Assembly (NCBI GenBank): GCA_910579105.1
Contig: CAJTRT010000011.1
Span: 1-60,943 of the forward strand
Source: an uncultured Muribaculaceae bacterium
GTDB lineage: Bacteria; Bacteroidota; Bacteroidia; Bacteroidales; Muribaculaceae
Reading direction: 5' to 3'
Length of the DNA stretch: 60,943 nt
In this document: positions 16,217 to 25,200 of the stretch, piece by piece
How positions within the stretch are numbered: the first letter of the stretch is position 1
Layout of the letters: the number at the start of each line of letters is the position of its first letter
Translations under genes and position numbers: made by a program
Notes under the pieces: generated by a model
What the model was told of the DNA's origin: nothing
Database searches by the model: none
What the model saw: the letters and a program-made list of their open reading frames with translations, nothing else

Positions 16217-16906
16217 CTATCCTTTTGAGCGGAGGATTGAGGCCAGGCGCTCCACGCCGGCTGTGGCGGGAAGCGGTATGACCGTCACTCCGGCCGGTAC
16301 GGCGGCGGGGTGGGGGTCGATGTAGTAGACGGGCACTCCGGGACGGACATAATGCAGAAGCCCGGCTGCGGGATACACGTTGAGCGACGTGCCGATCACC
16401 ACGAACACGTCGGCCTCTCCCGCGAGGTCGATGGCCGGTTCGATGTTGGGAACCGCCTCCTGGAAGAAAACTATGTGGGGTCGCACCCGGTGGCCGTCTA
16501 TCTCGGTTTCCGGGGTCGTTTCGAGCGCATCCGGGCGCAGGGTGTAGACTTTCGTCTCGTCGTCGATGGCGCGTACTTTCATAAGCTCGCCGTGGAGGTG
16601 CAGCACGTTTTTCGACCCGGCCCGCTCGTGGAGGTCGTCGACATTCTGGGTTATGACGTACACGTCATAATCGTTTTCGAGATCAACGAGGCCGAGATGC
16701 CCGGCATTGGGCTTGGCTTTGAGCAGGTCGCGGCGGCGGGCGTTGTAAAACTGGTGGACCAGCGCTGGATTCCTGACGAAACCGTCATGGGAGGCGACTT
16801 CCATGACGTCGTAGTTTTCCCACAGTCCTCCCGCGTCGCGGAAAGTGCTGATGCCGCTTTCGGCGCTCATTCCGGCGCCGGTTGAGATTACGAGTTTCTT
16901 TTTCAT
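16217..16906 (-). CDS. Sir2-family NAD-dependent deacylase lacking cysteines
   Basis: Sirtuins remove acyl groups from lysines using NAD+. From the ATG at 16906 the protein has 229 residues. NAD-site motifs are intact: GAGMSAESGISTFRD (residues 10-24), TQNVDDLHERAG near 86-97, and the catalytic His105 in LHLHGEL. The usual four zinc-binding cysteines are missing; the protein contains no cysteine at all. The zinc module must therefore be reduced or replaced. Related Bacteroidetes and CobB-type proteins may share this. It converges on the guanylyltransferase with a 36-base gap. Confidence 0.88.
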   Translation of the reverse strand: MKKKLVISTGAGMSAESGISTFRDAGGLWENYDVMEVASHDGFVRNPALVHQFYNARRRDLLKAKPNAGHLGLVDLENDYDVYVITQNVDDLHERAGSKNVLHLHGELMKVRAIDDETKVYTLRPDALETTPETEIDGHRVRPHIVFFQEAVPNIEPAIDLAGEADVFVVIGTSLNVYPAAGLLHYVRPGVPVYYIDPHPAAVPAGVTVIPLPATAGVERLASILRSKG

Positions 16907-16956
16907 GGCTAACAATGTGTGTCACTATGTCATAACCAAGCCGCCTGAGCGTTGGT

Positions 16957-17268
16957 TCAGATCTGGGAAAGCGCCTGCCCGAGAAGCACGAAGGCGAGAT
17001 AGTAGAAGCATGCGTGGCTAATGACGAGCAGCGCGAGAACGATCCACGTCATATAGGTGCGGCGGCCGTAGCACTGCCACGCCAGGAATCCGGAACACAG
17101 CACATAGCACGGATAGAACCAGATCAGCCCGCGTGCGAGCGCGTCGGCGTGATCCGCCATTTGCAGAACCCAGGGGAACGACAGTCCGGGCGCCATGCAC
17201 AGCACCAGTATCATCCACATCCACCATGGCACGCGTGGCTTTTTTGCCAATGTCTCAGAATCGCTCAT
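16957..17268 (-). CDS. three-helix membrane protein, unknown function
   Basis: I do not recognise a family. The 103 residues contain a short polar N-terminus, then three hydrophobic segments (about 15-36, 46-64 and 73-97) with WWMWMILVL at the start of the first. The start overlaps the epimerase stop by 4 bases, so translation is probably coupled. It is the last gene of the Lrp/glycosyltransferase/epimerase run and could serve in the same surface-sugar pathway; that is inference. Confidence 0.7.
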   Translation of the reverse strand: MSDSETLAKKPRVPWWMWMILVLCMAPGLSFPWVLQMADHADALARGLIWFYPCYVLCSGFLAWQCYGRRTYMTWIVLALLVISHACFYYLAFVLLGQALSQI

Positions 17269-18314
17269 TTCCGCTTGTCTTTTTCTTCAAGGTATGCTTT
17301 TACCGTCTCGCGTATGCCGTCGCGCAGCGAGAAGCGGGGCGCGAAGCCGAAGTCGCGTCGGGCGTCGGAGATGTCGGCCTGCCAGTTGCGCTGGCGCATG
17401 ATTTTGAATTTGTCGCGGTTCAGGGTCGAGGGTTTCAGCCTCGCCTGCCCGATTTTTTCGGCCGCGAACGAGGCAATCCATACCAGCGGCATGGGGAGCC
17501 GCACGGGGATGACGAATTTCGCGCCCAGCTCTTCGGCCACGATTTTCCTGAACTCCTTCTGCGAGTATGAGCGGTCCTCTGAGATGATGTATTTCCTGTT
17601 CTCGACATCGGCCTCGAAAGCCCGGAACATGGCCTCGACCAGATCGTCGACATAAATGAAGGTCAGCATCTGCCGGCGCATCCCCACGGAGAAGTCGAAA
17701 TGGCGGTCGATTGACTGTATCATCATCAGGTAGTCCTTCTCGTGGGGGCCGTAGACACCGGTGGGGCGGAATATTATGTACGGGATGCCCGAGAGGTGTT
17801 CCAGGTACTGCTCAGCCTTGATTTTCGACAGGCCGTAGCGCGTGTTCGGGTTGGGGGGCATTGACGACGACAGCGGTGTGTAGTTTTTCTCGTCGCCCGG
17901 TCCGAGAGCCGACAGCGAGCTCATGAACAGCAGCCTGTGCGGCACGCGCCCGGTTGCTTTCAGTGTTTCGGCGAACCGGCGCAGGTATTCGAAATTCACT
18001 TTGTTGAATTCCGGGAAACCGCCGGCGGCCTTTGTCGCGCCCAGGTTGTATATGATGTAGTCCCACGGCTCGGCAGCGGCAATAGCCGCGGCCATCTGCC
18101 GCTGGTCGTCATAGTCAAGGACCAGGAAGTCGAGCGACGGGTCTGTAAGGTAGCGGCGCGACGTGGTCCCGCGCACGGCGGCAGTCACAGCCATGCCTCT
18201 GCGCATGCCTTCGGCGCAGATGAATCCTCCTATGAATCCGCCCGCGCCGACAACGAGCAGCCGCTTTCCGCGGAGTTCGACATCGCCGGCATGTTTTTTC
18301 TCGTTTCTATCCAT
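17265..18314 (-). CDS. NAD-dependent epimerase/dehydratase (extended SDR)
   Basis: The 349-residue protein has the Rossmann start LLVVGAGGFIGGF, the catalytic YGLSKIKAE (YxxxK) and FRPTGVYGPHE. These place it in the extended short-chain dehydrogenase family, most of whose members act on nucleotide sugars. The N-terminal 15 residues before the Rossmann strand are extra and highly charged. It overlaps the end of the upstream glycosyltransferase gene by 8 bases and the following membrane gene by 4. The exact substrate cannot be told. Confidence 0.87.
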   Translation of the reverse strand: MDRNEKKHAGDVELRGKRLLVVGAGGFIGGFICAEGMRRGMAVTAAVRGTTSRRYLTDPSLDFLVLDYDDQRQMAAAIAAAEPWDYIIYNLGATKAAGGFPEFNKVNFEYLRRFAETLKATGRVPHRLLFMSSLSALGPGDEKNYTPLSSSMPPNPNTRYGLSKIKAEQYLEHLSGIPYIIFRPTGVYGPHEKDYLMMIQSIDRHFDFSVGMRRQMLTFIYVDDLVEAMFRAFEADVENRKYIISEDRSYSQKEFRKIVAEELGAKFVIPVRLPMPLVWIASFAAEKIGQARLKPSTLNRDKFKIMRQRNWQADISDARRDFGFAPRFSLRDGIRETVKAYLEEKDKRK

Positions 18315-19452
18315 TGTGTTCGGCTATTGCTTGAAGGTAGACTTCCATTGTCTGCCGCGCCATGTCGGCATCGTTGAAGCGTCCGACGTATTCCCTGCCC
18401 GCGGCGGCGACGCGCCGCCGTTGGGCGGCGTCGGTGTGGAATGTTGTGACCGCATCGCTCCAGGCCTGGTCGTCGTCAGGGTCGACGGCGGGAACCGCCG
18501 GTCCGCCGGCTTCTTCCAGGCATGACCCTGTAGCCACTACCGGAGGGGTGCCGCTGTACAGGCTTTCTATAACGGGTATGCCGAATCCCTCGAAGCGGGA
18601 GGTGTAGGAGGAGCATACCGCTCCGGCATAAAGCGCCGGGAGGTCGCCGAACGGCGCGTTATCGATAAACCGCACCCTCGCTCCGAGGCCGTTGGCCGCG
18701 ATGAAGCTGTCAAGCTCGGCGGCATAGTCGGTGCGTCGCCCCACAATCACGAGCGACAGTTCCCGCGGCAGGTTAATGAGGCCCTTTACGGCGAGCATCT
18801 GGTTCTTGCGGCGTTCGACGGTGCCTACCGCTACCACATAGGGGCCTTCGATCCCGTATCGGTTCCTGACAGCGGCTATTTCCTCCGTGGCGGGAATGCG
18901 GTGGAATTGCGACGCGCATCCCTGGTAGACTATGCTGATTTTCGATGGATCAACTCCGTAGAAGCGCTCCACGTCGCGGGCGGTACATTCCGAAATGGCG
19001 ATCACGCGTGTCGCGGCCCGGACGGCTTTGGCGAACTTGTAGTCGTATATCTTCCGGTCTATGGCGGCGTAACATTCCGGGAAGTGGCGGAAAATGACGT
19101 CGTGGATTGTGACAACAGACGGTTTCCCGAGCCTGGCTATGTCGAGCGGCAGCTCGCCGGAAAGGCCGTGGAACAGGTCTATGCCGTCGCGCGTGGCCTG
19201 GGAAGTGACGCCCCCCTTGACGCGCCATAGGCCGGAAAGGGCGCGCCACACGCCCTTGTCGGGTGTGTGGAACTCCACGTTCGCGAGGTCGAGCAGCGGT
19301 TTTATACGCGGGTTCTCCGACATCGACGGGGTGTAGGCAACGTAGCGGTTCCCGGGATACCGCTCGGCGAGCAGCTCGATAAGCAGCCGCGAGTAGTTGC
19401 CAAGCCCGGTGTTGTTCTTGACGGTGCGTTTGCCGTCGTAGCCGATGACCAT
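18307..19452 (-). CDS. GT4-family glycosyltransferase
   Basis: The 381-residue protein is a GT-B fold retaining glycosyltransferase. N-terminal features include NNTGLGNYSRLLIELL and a region ending SVVTIHDVIFRHFPE. The C-terminal donor domain has VAVGTVERRKN and the conserved YTSRFEGFGIPVIE with the EX7E glutamates. Such enzymes usually build lipopolysaccharide or capsule sugars. Its ATG overlaps the Lrp stop by one base (TAATG), indicating translational coupling to the regulator. Confidence 0.9.
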   Translation of the reverse strand: MVIGYDGKRTVKNNTGLGNYSRLLIELLAERYPGNRYVAYTPSMSENPRIKPLLDLANVEFHTPDKGVWRALSGLWRVKGGVTSQATRDGIDLFHGLSGELPLDIARLGKPSVVTIHDVIFRHFPECYAAIDRKIYDYKFAKAVRAATRVIAISECTARDVERFYGVDPSKISIVYQGCASQFHRIPATEEIAAVRNRYGIEGPYVVAVGTVERRKNQMLAVKGLINLPRELSLVIVGRRTDYAAELDSFIAANGLGARVRFIDNAPFGDLPALYAGAVCSSYTSRFEGFGIPVIESLYSGTPPVVATGSCLEEAGGPAVPAVDPDDDQAWSDAVTTFHTDAAQRRRVAAAGREYVGRFNDADMARQTMEVYLQAIAEHNG

Positions 19453-19922
19453 TATTCGGCGCGCAGGGGTATGGTGCGGTAAATGGAGTTTTCGAGCGAG
19501 ATGAGGGTCTCTGTGCCTGTCACTCCGGGAATCATCTGTATCTTTCTGTTGAGCAGGTCCATAAGGTGCTCGTTATCGCGCACGAAGAGCTTTACCATCA
19601 TAGTGTACGGGCCTGTTGTGAAATGACATTCCACGACTTCCGGAATCTTCTCGAACTCCGGCACCACGGTCTGGTACAGGGCACCGCGCTCGAGGTTGAC
19701 ACCGATGTAGGCGCAGGTCGAATATCCGAGTTTCTTTGAGTTGACCGTGTACCCCGAGCCTGTTATGATGCCCAGGTCGATCATCCGCTGTATGCGCTGG
19801 TGTATCGCGGCGCGCGACACTCCGCACTCCTGGGCCACATCCTTTGACGGAATACGGGCGTTGTGCATCACGATGGATAGAATCTTCCTGTCGAGGTTAT
19901 CGATATTGTCTATCTTGTCCAT
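19452..19922 (-). CDS. Lrp/AsnC-family transcriptional regulator
   Basis: The ATG at 19922 (MDKIDNIDNLDRKILS) gives 156 residues, the normal Lrp size; an upstream ATG in frame is unlikely. An AsnC-type helix-turn-helix occupies about residues 8-60, with SKDVAQECGVSRAAIHQR. The C-terminal RAM effector domain follows, with a segment around YTMMVKLFVRD. These proteins sense amino acids and often control their own operon. Here the downstream genes are sugar enzymes, which is unusual. Confidence 0.93.
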   Translation of the reverse strand: MDKIDNIDNLDRKILSIVMHNARIPSKDVAQECGVSRAAIHQRIQRMIDLGIITGSGYTVNSKKLGYSTCAYIGVNLERGALYQTVVPEFEKIPEVVECHFTTGPYTMMVKLFVRDNEHLMDLLNRKIQMIPGVTGTETLISLENSIYRTIPLRAE

Positions 19923-19951
19923 AGGTAATTGTGTGGGTCTTAAAAACATCG

Positions 19952-19982
19952 CGAAATTAGCAAAATGCTGCCAAAATTGCAA
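19952..19982 (-). promoter_or_regulatory. promoter for the Lrp operon
   Basis: On the minus strand, TTG at 19982-19980 and TAATTTCG at 19959-19952 are 20 bases apart. Transcription would start about 25 bases before the Lrp ATG. Lrp autoregulation from this site is plausible, but I could not define an operator. Confidence 0.5.
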
Positions 19983-20017
19983 GAAAATGCGTTTTATGGC
20001 TTGCCTGTGAGGGATAA

Positions 20018-21256
20018 TCACCGCGTTTGGGCGGGGTTCACTGCTGTTTTGGCGCAGTTTGCGGGCAGGTCGATCTCAAAAGAGGTACCTTTGCCCGGTT
20101 CGGACCATGCCACGAATATCCGGCCTTTGTGGTACTGCTCGATGATTCGTTTCGCGAGCGTCAGTCCCAGGCCCCATCCCCGTTTTTTCGTCGTGAAACC
20201 GGGGTTGAACACGGTTTTCTGGTTTTTGCGCGGGATTCCCTTGCCGGTGTCGGTAACCGTCACGCGGGCTTTGCCACCCTCGGCGGATGTCGTCACCGTT
20301 ATGGCGCCGGTGCCTTCCATCGCGTCGACGGCGTTCTTGATCAGGTTTTCCATAACCCACTCGAACAGTGGCGCGCTGAGTTTTACAGGCAGTGAATGGC
20401 CGGAAAGCTCGGTCGAGAGACTTATGCGCGACGATACGCGGGTTCTCATGTAGGACGCCGCTTTGAAAACCACTTCGTTGAGGTCGGCGTCTTCCATCTG
20501 TGGCCTGGAGCCGATTTTCGAGAAACGCGAGGCTATGGTCGACAGCCGGTTCACGTCCTTGTTCATCTCGCCGACCATGTCGGGGTCAGCTCCGCTGTCT
20601 TTCAGGATTTCCATCCAAGCCATAAGCGATGAAATGGGGGTGCCGAGCTGGTGCGCGGTCTCTTTCGAAAGACCGACCCACACCTTGTTCTGCTCGGCTC
20701 GCTTTGTGGAGCTTACCGCGAAGTAGACCACGGCTATGAAGGCAAGCATCACGAGCAGCTGGACATACGGATAGAAGCTGAGCCTGCGAAGCAGCTTGGA
20801 GTCGTCGTAGTAGAGGTGCTGGAGGTTGTCGGCGGAGATTATGATGTGGATGACGTTCTGCCGTCCGGCGAGGTCGTTCAGCTTTTGCCGCAGGTAGCGC
20901 TCGTTGGCGGGTGAGATGTAGTATGTGTCGGCGGAGTCTACCGGCTCCGGGAGGTCGAAGTTGCGGTGGTCGAGGATGTTGCCGTCGTCATCCGTAAGTA
21001 TTACGGGAATGTTGTGGTTCCGCTGGATTATCGAGAACAGGAAGTCGATGTTCTCGGCCTGTGCGTCGGTGCCAGGCATGGAGTTGATGTCGGCGAGCTG
21101 CTTGGTCGCGTCGGCCCATATCTGCATGCGTTCCCTTTCCTGGGCCGCGAGGTCTTCCACCAGGTTGTTCGACACATATAGGAAAAAGGCCACCACCCCG
21201 ACCGAGATCGCCAGGAACAGCGCTGTGCCGTATTTCCGTATGTCGTAGATGTTCAT
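20018..21256 (-). CDS. membrane sensor histidine kinase
   Basis: The 412-residue protein has a membrane helix at about residues 9-29, a periplasmic sensor region of some 130 residues, and a second helix near 163-183. The kinase core follows: H-box GLSKETAHQLGTP with phospho-accepting His202, N-box ENLIKNAVDAM, and glycine boxes DTGKGIP and GWGLGLTLAKRI. It has no HAMP or PAS domain that I can see. No response regulator lies in the window. The start overlaps the HAD-phosphatase stop by 4 bases. Confidence 0.92.
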   Translation of the reverse strand: MNIYDIRKYGTALFLAISVGVVAFFLYVSNNLVEDLAAQERERMQIWADATKQLADINSMPGTDAQAENIDFLFSIIQRNHNIPVILTDDDGNILDHRNFDLPEPVDSADTYYISPANERYLRQKLNDLAGRQNVIHIIISADNLQHLYYDDSKLLRRLSFYPYVQLLVMLAFIAVVYFAVSSTKRAEQNKVWVGLSKETAHQLGTPISSLMAWMEILKDSGADPDMVGEMNKDVNRLSTIASRFSKIGSRPQMEDADLNEVVFKAASYMRTRVSSRISLSTELSGHSLPVKLSAPLFEWVMENLIKNAVDAMEGTGAITVTTSAEGGKARVTVTDTGKGIPRKNQKTVFNPGFTTKKRGWGLGLTLAKRIIEQYHKGRIFVAWSEPGKGTSFEIDLPANCAKTAVNPAQTR

Positions 21257-22095
21257 AATTCTTTCTGCTGCCTGTGGTCTTCGAGGATGAAGCGCGCCAC
21301 GGAGTCCGCGCTGTTCGGCCCTATGGTGACGGCCGCTTCCTCCCTTACTTCGGGAAGGGCGTTGCCGACAGCCACGGCCGTGTCGGCGACGCGCATCATC
21401 GGGAGGTCGTTGAGGTTGTCGCCGAACACCACGACGCGGGTCGCGCCGATTTCTGCCGCCAGTTCCTTGACAGCCCTGGCTTTCGAGACGCCGGGGGCGT
21501 ATATGTCGATCAGGCCGGTGTCGGGAGTGATCACGTCCTTGTACCAGGATACGGAACAGACCGTCACCTTCCGGAGGCTCTCGCATACCTCGGCGACGAG
21601 TTTTTCCGGGCCGGTGGCGAAAAACAGGGCCACGCGGTCGCGTCGCGCCGGCTGCTGCCCCAGGTGGAACCGTTTGAGTGTCAGGTGGCGTCGCTCCTCG
21701 TAGAACGACCGCTCGCGCCGGCTCATGACATTGGAGTGGTAGACGTTGAGGAACGAATCGCCCGACACGCAGTATGTGAACGGGCGAAGGCTCACGCTGT
21801 CAAACGCCGCGGCTATGCGGTCGGCGTCCTCCTCGGGTATGGTGGTCACGGCGCTGAAACGCCGTTCGCCGAGATCCCATCGCGCCGCGCCGGTCATCAC
21901 TATGGCGGGGAGGGTCATACCTATCCCTTGGAGCAGGGGCTGCACGGTGGCCGGAGTGCGTGCCGTGGCGACGGTGAACAGTGCTCCCCCGGCGATGGTC
22001 TCGTTGAGCATGGCCGAGGTCGCCGGCGAGACGCGCGAGGTGTTGTCGAGCAGCGTGCCGTCAAGGTCGCTGACGTATAGTGTCTTTCCTTCCAT
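21253..22095 (-). CDS. HAD-superfamily Cof-type phosphatase
   Basis: The ATG at 22095 (MEGKTLYVSDLDGTLLDN) gives 280 residues. The DxD nucleophile motif DLDGTLLD is at residues 10-17 and the late motif is FGDNLNDLPMM. A C2-type cap lies between them. Cof-type enzymes hydrolyse sugar phosphates, pyridoxal phosphate or nucleotides; the substrate here is unknown. The stop overlaps the kinase ATG (ATGA). A -7 motif TAACTTCG at 22108-22101 ends only five bases before the ATG, so the transcript may be nearly leaderless. Confidence 0.9.
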   Translation of the reverse strand: MEGKTLYVSDLDGTLLDNTSRVSPATSAMLNETIAGGALFTVATARTPATVQPLLQGIGMTLPAIVMTGAARWDLGERRFSAVTTIPEEDADRIAAAFDSVSLRPFTYCVSGDSFLNVYHSNVMSRRERSFYEERRHLTLKRFHLGQQPARRDRVALFFATGPEKLVAEVCESLRKVTVCSVSWYKDVITPDTGLIDIYAPGVSKARAVKELAAEIGATRVVVFGDNLNDLPMMRVADTAVAVGNALPEVREEAAVTIGPNSADSVARFILEDHRQQKEL

Positions 22096-22183
22096 GTGCG
22101 CGAAGTTAGTTCTTTTTGACGAGAAAACAGGTGAAAGCAACCCGCGACGGGGGAATTTTCGGGGCATCCGCTGAAAGTTATCC

Positions 22184-22191
22184 TATTTTTG
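22184..22191 (+). promoter_or_regulatory. -7 promoter element for the AsmA-like gene
   Basis: TATTTTTG matches TAnnTTTG fully and lies 46 bases before the ATG at 22238. A clean -33 TTTG at the right distance is not visible; the nearest is TTTC about 23 bases upstream. The promoter call rests mainly on the -7 element. Confidence 0.4.
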
Positions 22192-22237
22192 CTTAAATTT
22201 GTTGTTTGATTCATCCAACCGCATTTTCTGATTGTTT

Positions 22238-25200
22238 ATGAACCTCGATTCCGATTATACCGACATAGGCGAAGCGCCGGAAAAGAACGATAAGGCACCG
22301 GATGAGCGGGGCGCGAGGCCTGGCAAACCCGTGTGGAAGCGCGTGCTCAAATGGCTTTGGATCACCGTTGCCGCTCTGGCCGGGGTGTTTCTGCTGGTAT
22401 GCACCCTTATAATCTGGATTCTCACGCCCGCACGCCTGACCCCGCTGGTCGAGCGGCAGGCTTCCAAGTACCTTGACGCCCGGCTCGACATTGAAAGGGT
22501 GGAGCTTTCGTTCTGGCGCACGTTCCCGCACATGGTGCTGGAGGTGGATTCGCTGGAACTCACGTCAGACGCTCTCCGGGGCATCCCGGATTCTGTCGCG
22601 GCGAAACTGCCGCCCGACGCCGCTAAGCTGCTCTCGATACGCTCTTTCAGAGGGGGCGTGAATGTCCCGGCGCTGCTTGTCGGTAAGATTTCCCTCTACG
22701 ATGTCGCTTTCGACGGTTTGCGGGCCAACATAGTTCGTGCCGCGCCTTCGGTTGCCAATACCGACATATTCCCGGGCGGGGAGGGTGACGATGAGGACGA
22801 GCCGGCCGGCCAGCTTTCCCTCCCTGATATATCGATCAACAGTTTCACCATAACCGACGCGGCTCCGATCAGGTATGTGTCTCTGCCGGACTCTCTCGAT
22901 GTTGAGATTGCCCTCCGCGGTGTGTCGCTCGTCGGAGAGAAAGGTCCTTATTATGCCGTTGAAATCAACGGTGGGGTTGCCACTCCGCTGCTTGACGAGT
23001 TTAATTTCAAGACGCTGTCGTTCGGCACAGACGGCAATGTGACATGGCGCTCGTCCGATCCGCTGTCGCTTGCCGTGGAGAATCTGACGGTCGCGCTCGA
23101 CAATTTCCGCTTTCTTGTCAACGCCACTGTCGACGCGGCCGACGGCCGTCCCGTGCTCGGCGAGTTCCGACTGCGGTCTGACGACCTGCGGGTCGCTGAC
23201 ATGGCGGCGCACGTCCCTGCGGCGTACGCCTCGCTTGTCGAGCCGCTTGAAACAGATATGGCTGTGACGCTGGCAGTGAGCCTGACAGCTCCTTGGAATA
23301 TGGCCGACACGGTAGCGCCGTCATTCACAGCCGGTCTGTCGATTCCGGAATGTGCCGTGCGGTATGAGAATACGCGCCTCGACAGGTTCGCCGCCGAGAT
23401 CTCGGCCCGTTACGACGGCATCTCTCCCGACGATTCGGAATTTGAGATAGAGCGGTTGAATGTGAACGGACTGGGGGTTGACGTTGCATTAAAGGCCCTT
23501 GTGTCGCGGGTTGTTTCCGATCCGCGGGTCAAGGGATCGTTCAAAGGACGCGTCGACCTGGGGCGGCTCCCGCCGAGGCTTGCGGCGGAGATACCGGTCA
23601 AGCTGTCGGGGGTTATTGACGGGGCGGCCGATTTCAATCTGTCTGCCAGTGACTTCTCCGGGCGCCAGTTTCATCGGGCCGGCATAAAGGGAGAGCTCGC
23701 CCTTCGCGACTTCCATGCCGCGGCCCCGGAGGAATGGCAGGGATTTGTGGAGAGCGCCACTCTTGAATTTGGCACTAACGGCAAGTTTGTCGCTCCCGAC
23801 GGGGCCGAGGTCGATTCATTGTTGCAGGTGTCGTTGAAAGTCGACTCGCTGTCGTTCATAGGTATGGGGATGGACGTTGAGGCCAGTGGCTTCCTCGCCG
23901 GGGCCGGGGCGATGAACCGCGGGAGTTCGGGCGACACGACCGAGATTAATCCGTTCGGATTCCGCGTGGCTGTCGACCGGCTGAAATTTGACTCTCCCGC
24001 CGACACTCTCCGCGCCCGTCTCCGGAAGGCCTCTATCGCCGGGGCTCTCCGCCGCTACAAGGGCGATGCGAAGGCGCCGCAGATGGGGCTGCGGGTAGAG
24101 GCCGGAATGATGTATTTCGGGCAGGCTCTGACGAAAGTGGCTCTGATGAAGTCCAATATGGATCTCTCAGTGCATATGCGCCAGAGCGCGGCGCGCAAGG
24201 CCGTTCCCGACAGCGTGAGGCGCCGCTGGCGCGGCCGCCGTCCCGATTCGGCCGCCGTCGCCGCGGCCAACGCCGGCAACATCGACCTGACACTTGACGC
24301 CAAAGAGCGCTCGCTGATGCGCCGCTGGGATTTCAGCGGACGCGTCACCGCACGCCGGGGACGCCTCGTCACGCCGTATTTCCCGCTTGACAACCGCCTG
24401 GGCCATATCGACCTGCGCTTCAACAACGACTCTATCGTGCTTTCCAACCTCTCTTACCGGGCAGGCCGGAGCGATTTCCTTGTCAACGGCACCATTTCAA
24501 ATCTGCGCCGGGCGCTGACTTCAAAACGCGGCAATACCATCAGGGTGGAGTTCGGCATGAGGTCCGACACCATCAATGTCAACGAAATCGTCCAGGCTCT
24601 TTTCTCCGGACCGGCTTTGGCCCAGCGGACCGATTCGGCAATGGTCTGGGGCGACGGAGACATCGACGACGGCTCGTTGACTGAAATGGCCGACACGGTG
24701 CGGTCGGGCCCGTTCCTCGTGCCCCGGAACATAGAGGCGCGTATGCGCGTCAGGGCAGACAACATACTGTATTCCGACCTCGCGCTGCGCGACTTCCATG
24801 GCGACCTCATGGTGTTCGACGGAGCTGTGAATCTCCGCGACCTTTCCGCCTCAGCCGATATCGGCTCGGTGGATGTCGACGGACTATATTCCGCCCCGGC
24901 TGCCGACGACCTCAGGTTCGGTCTCGGAATGAGGGTGCGCGATTTCCGCCTCGACCGCCTGGAATCGCTCATACCGGCGATAGACTCGCTCCTCCCGGCC
25001 TTGCAGAGCTTCGGCGGGGTGGTGAACGCCGACGTGGCCGTCACCACTGACCTGCTCCCCAGTATGGATATAGACATACCCTCTCTGAAAGCCGCCATAA
25101 AAATCGAGGGGGACTCGCTCGTGCTCCTTGATCCGGAGACATTCAAGACTGTCTCCAAATGGCTCTTGTTCCGCGACAAGGGGAAGAACATGATCGACCA

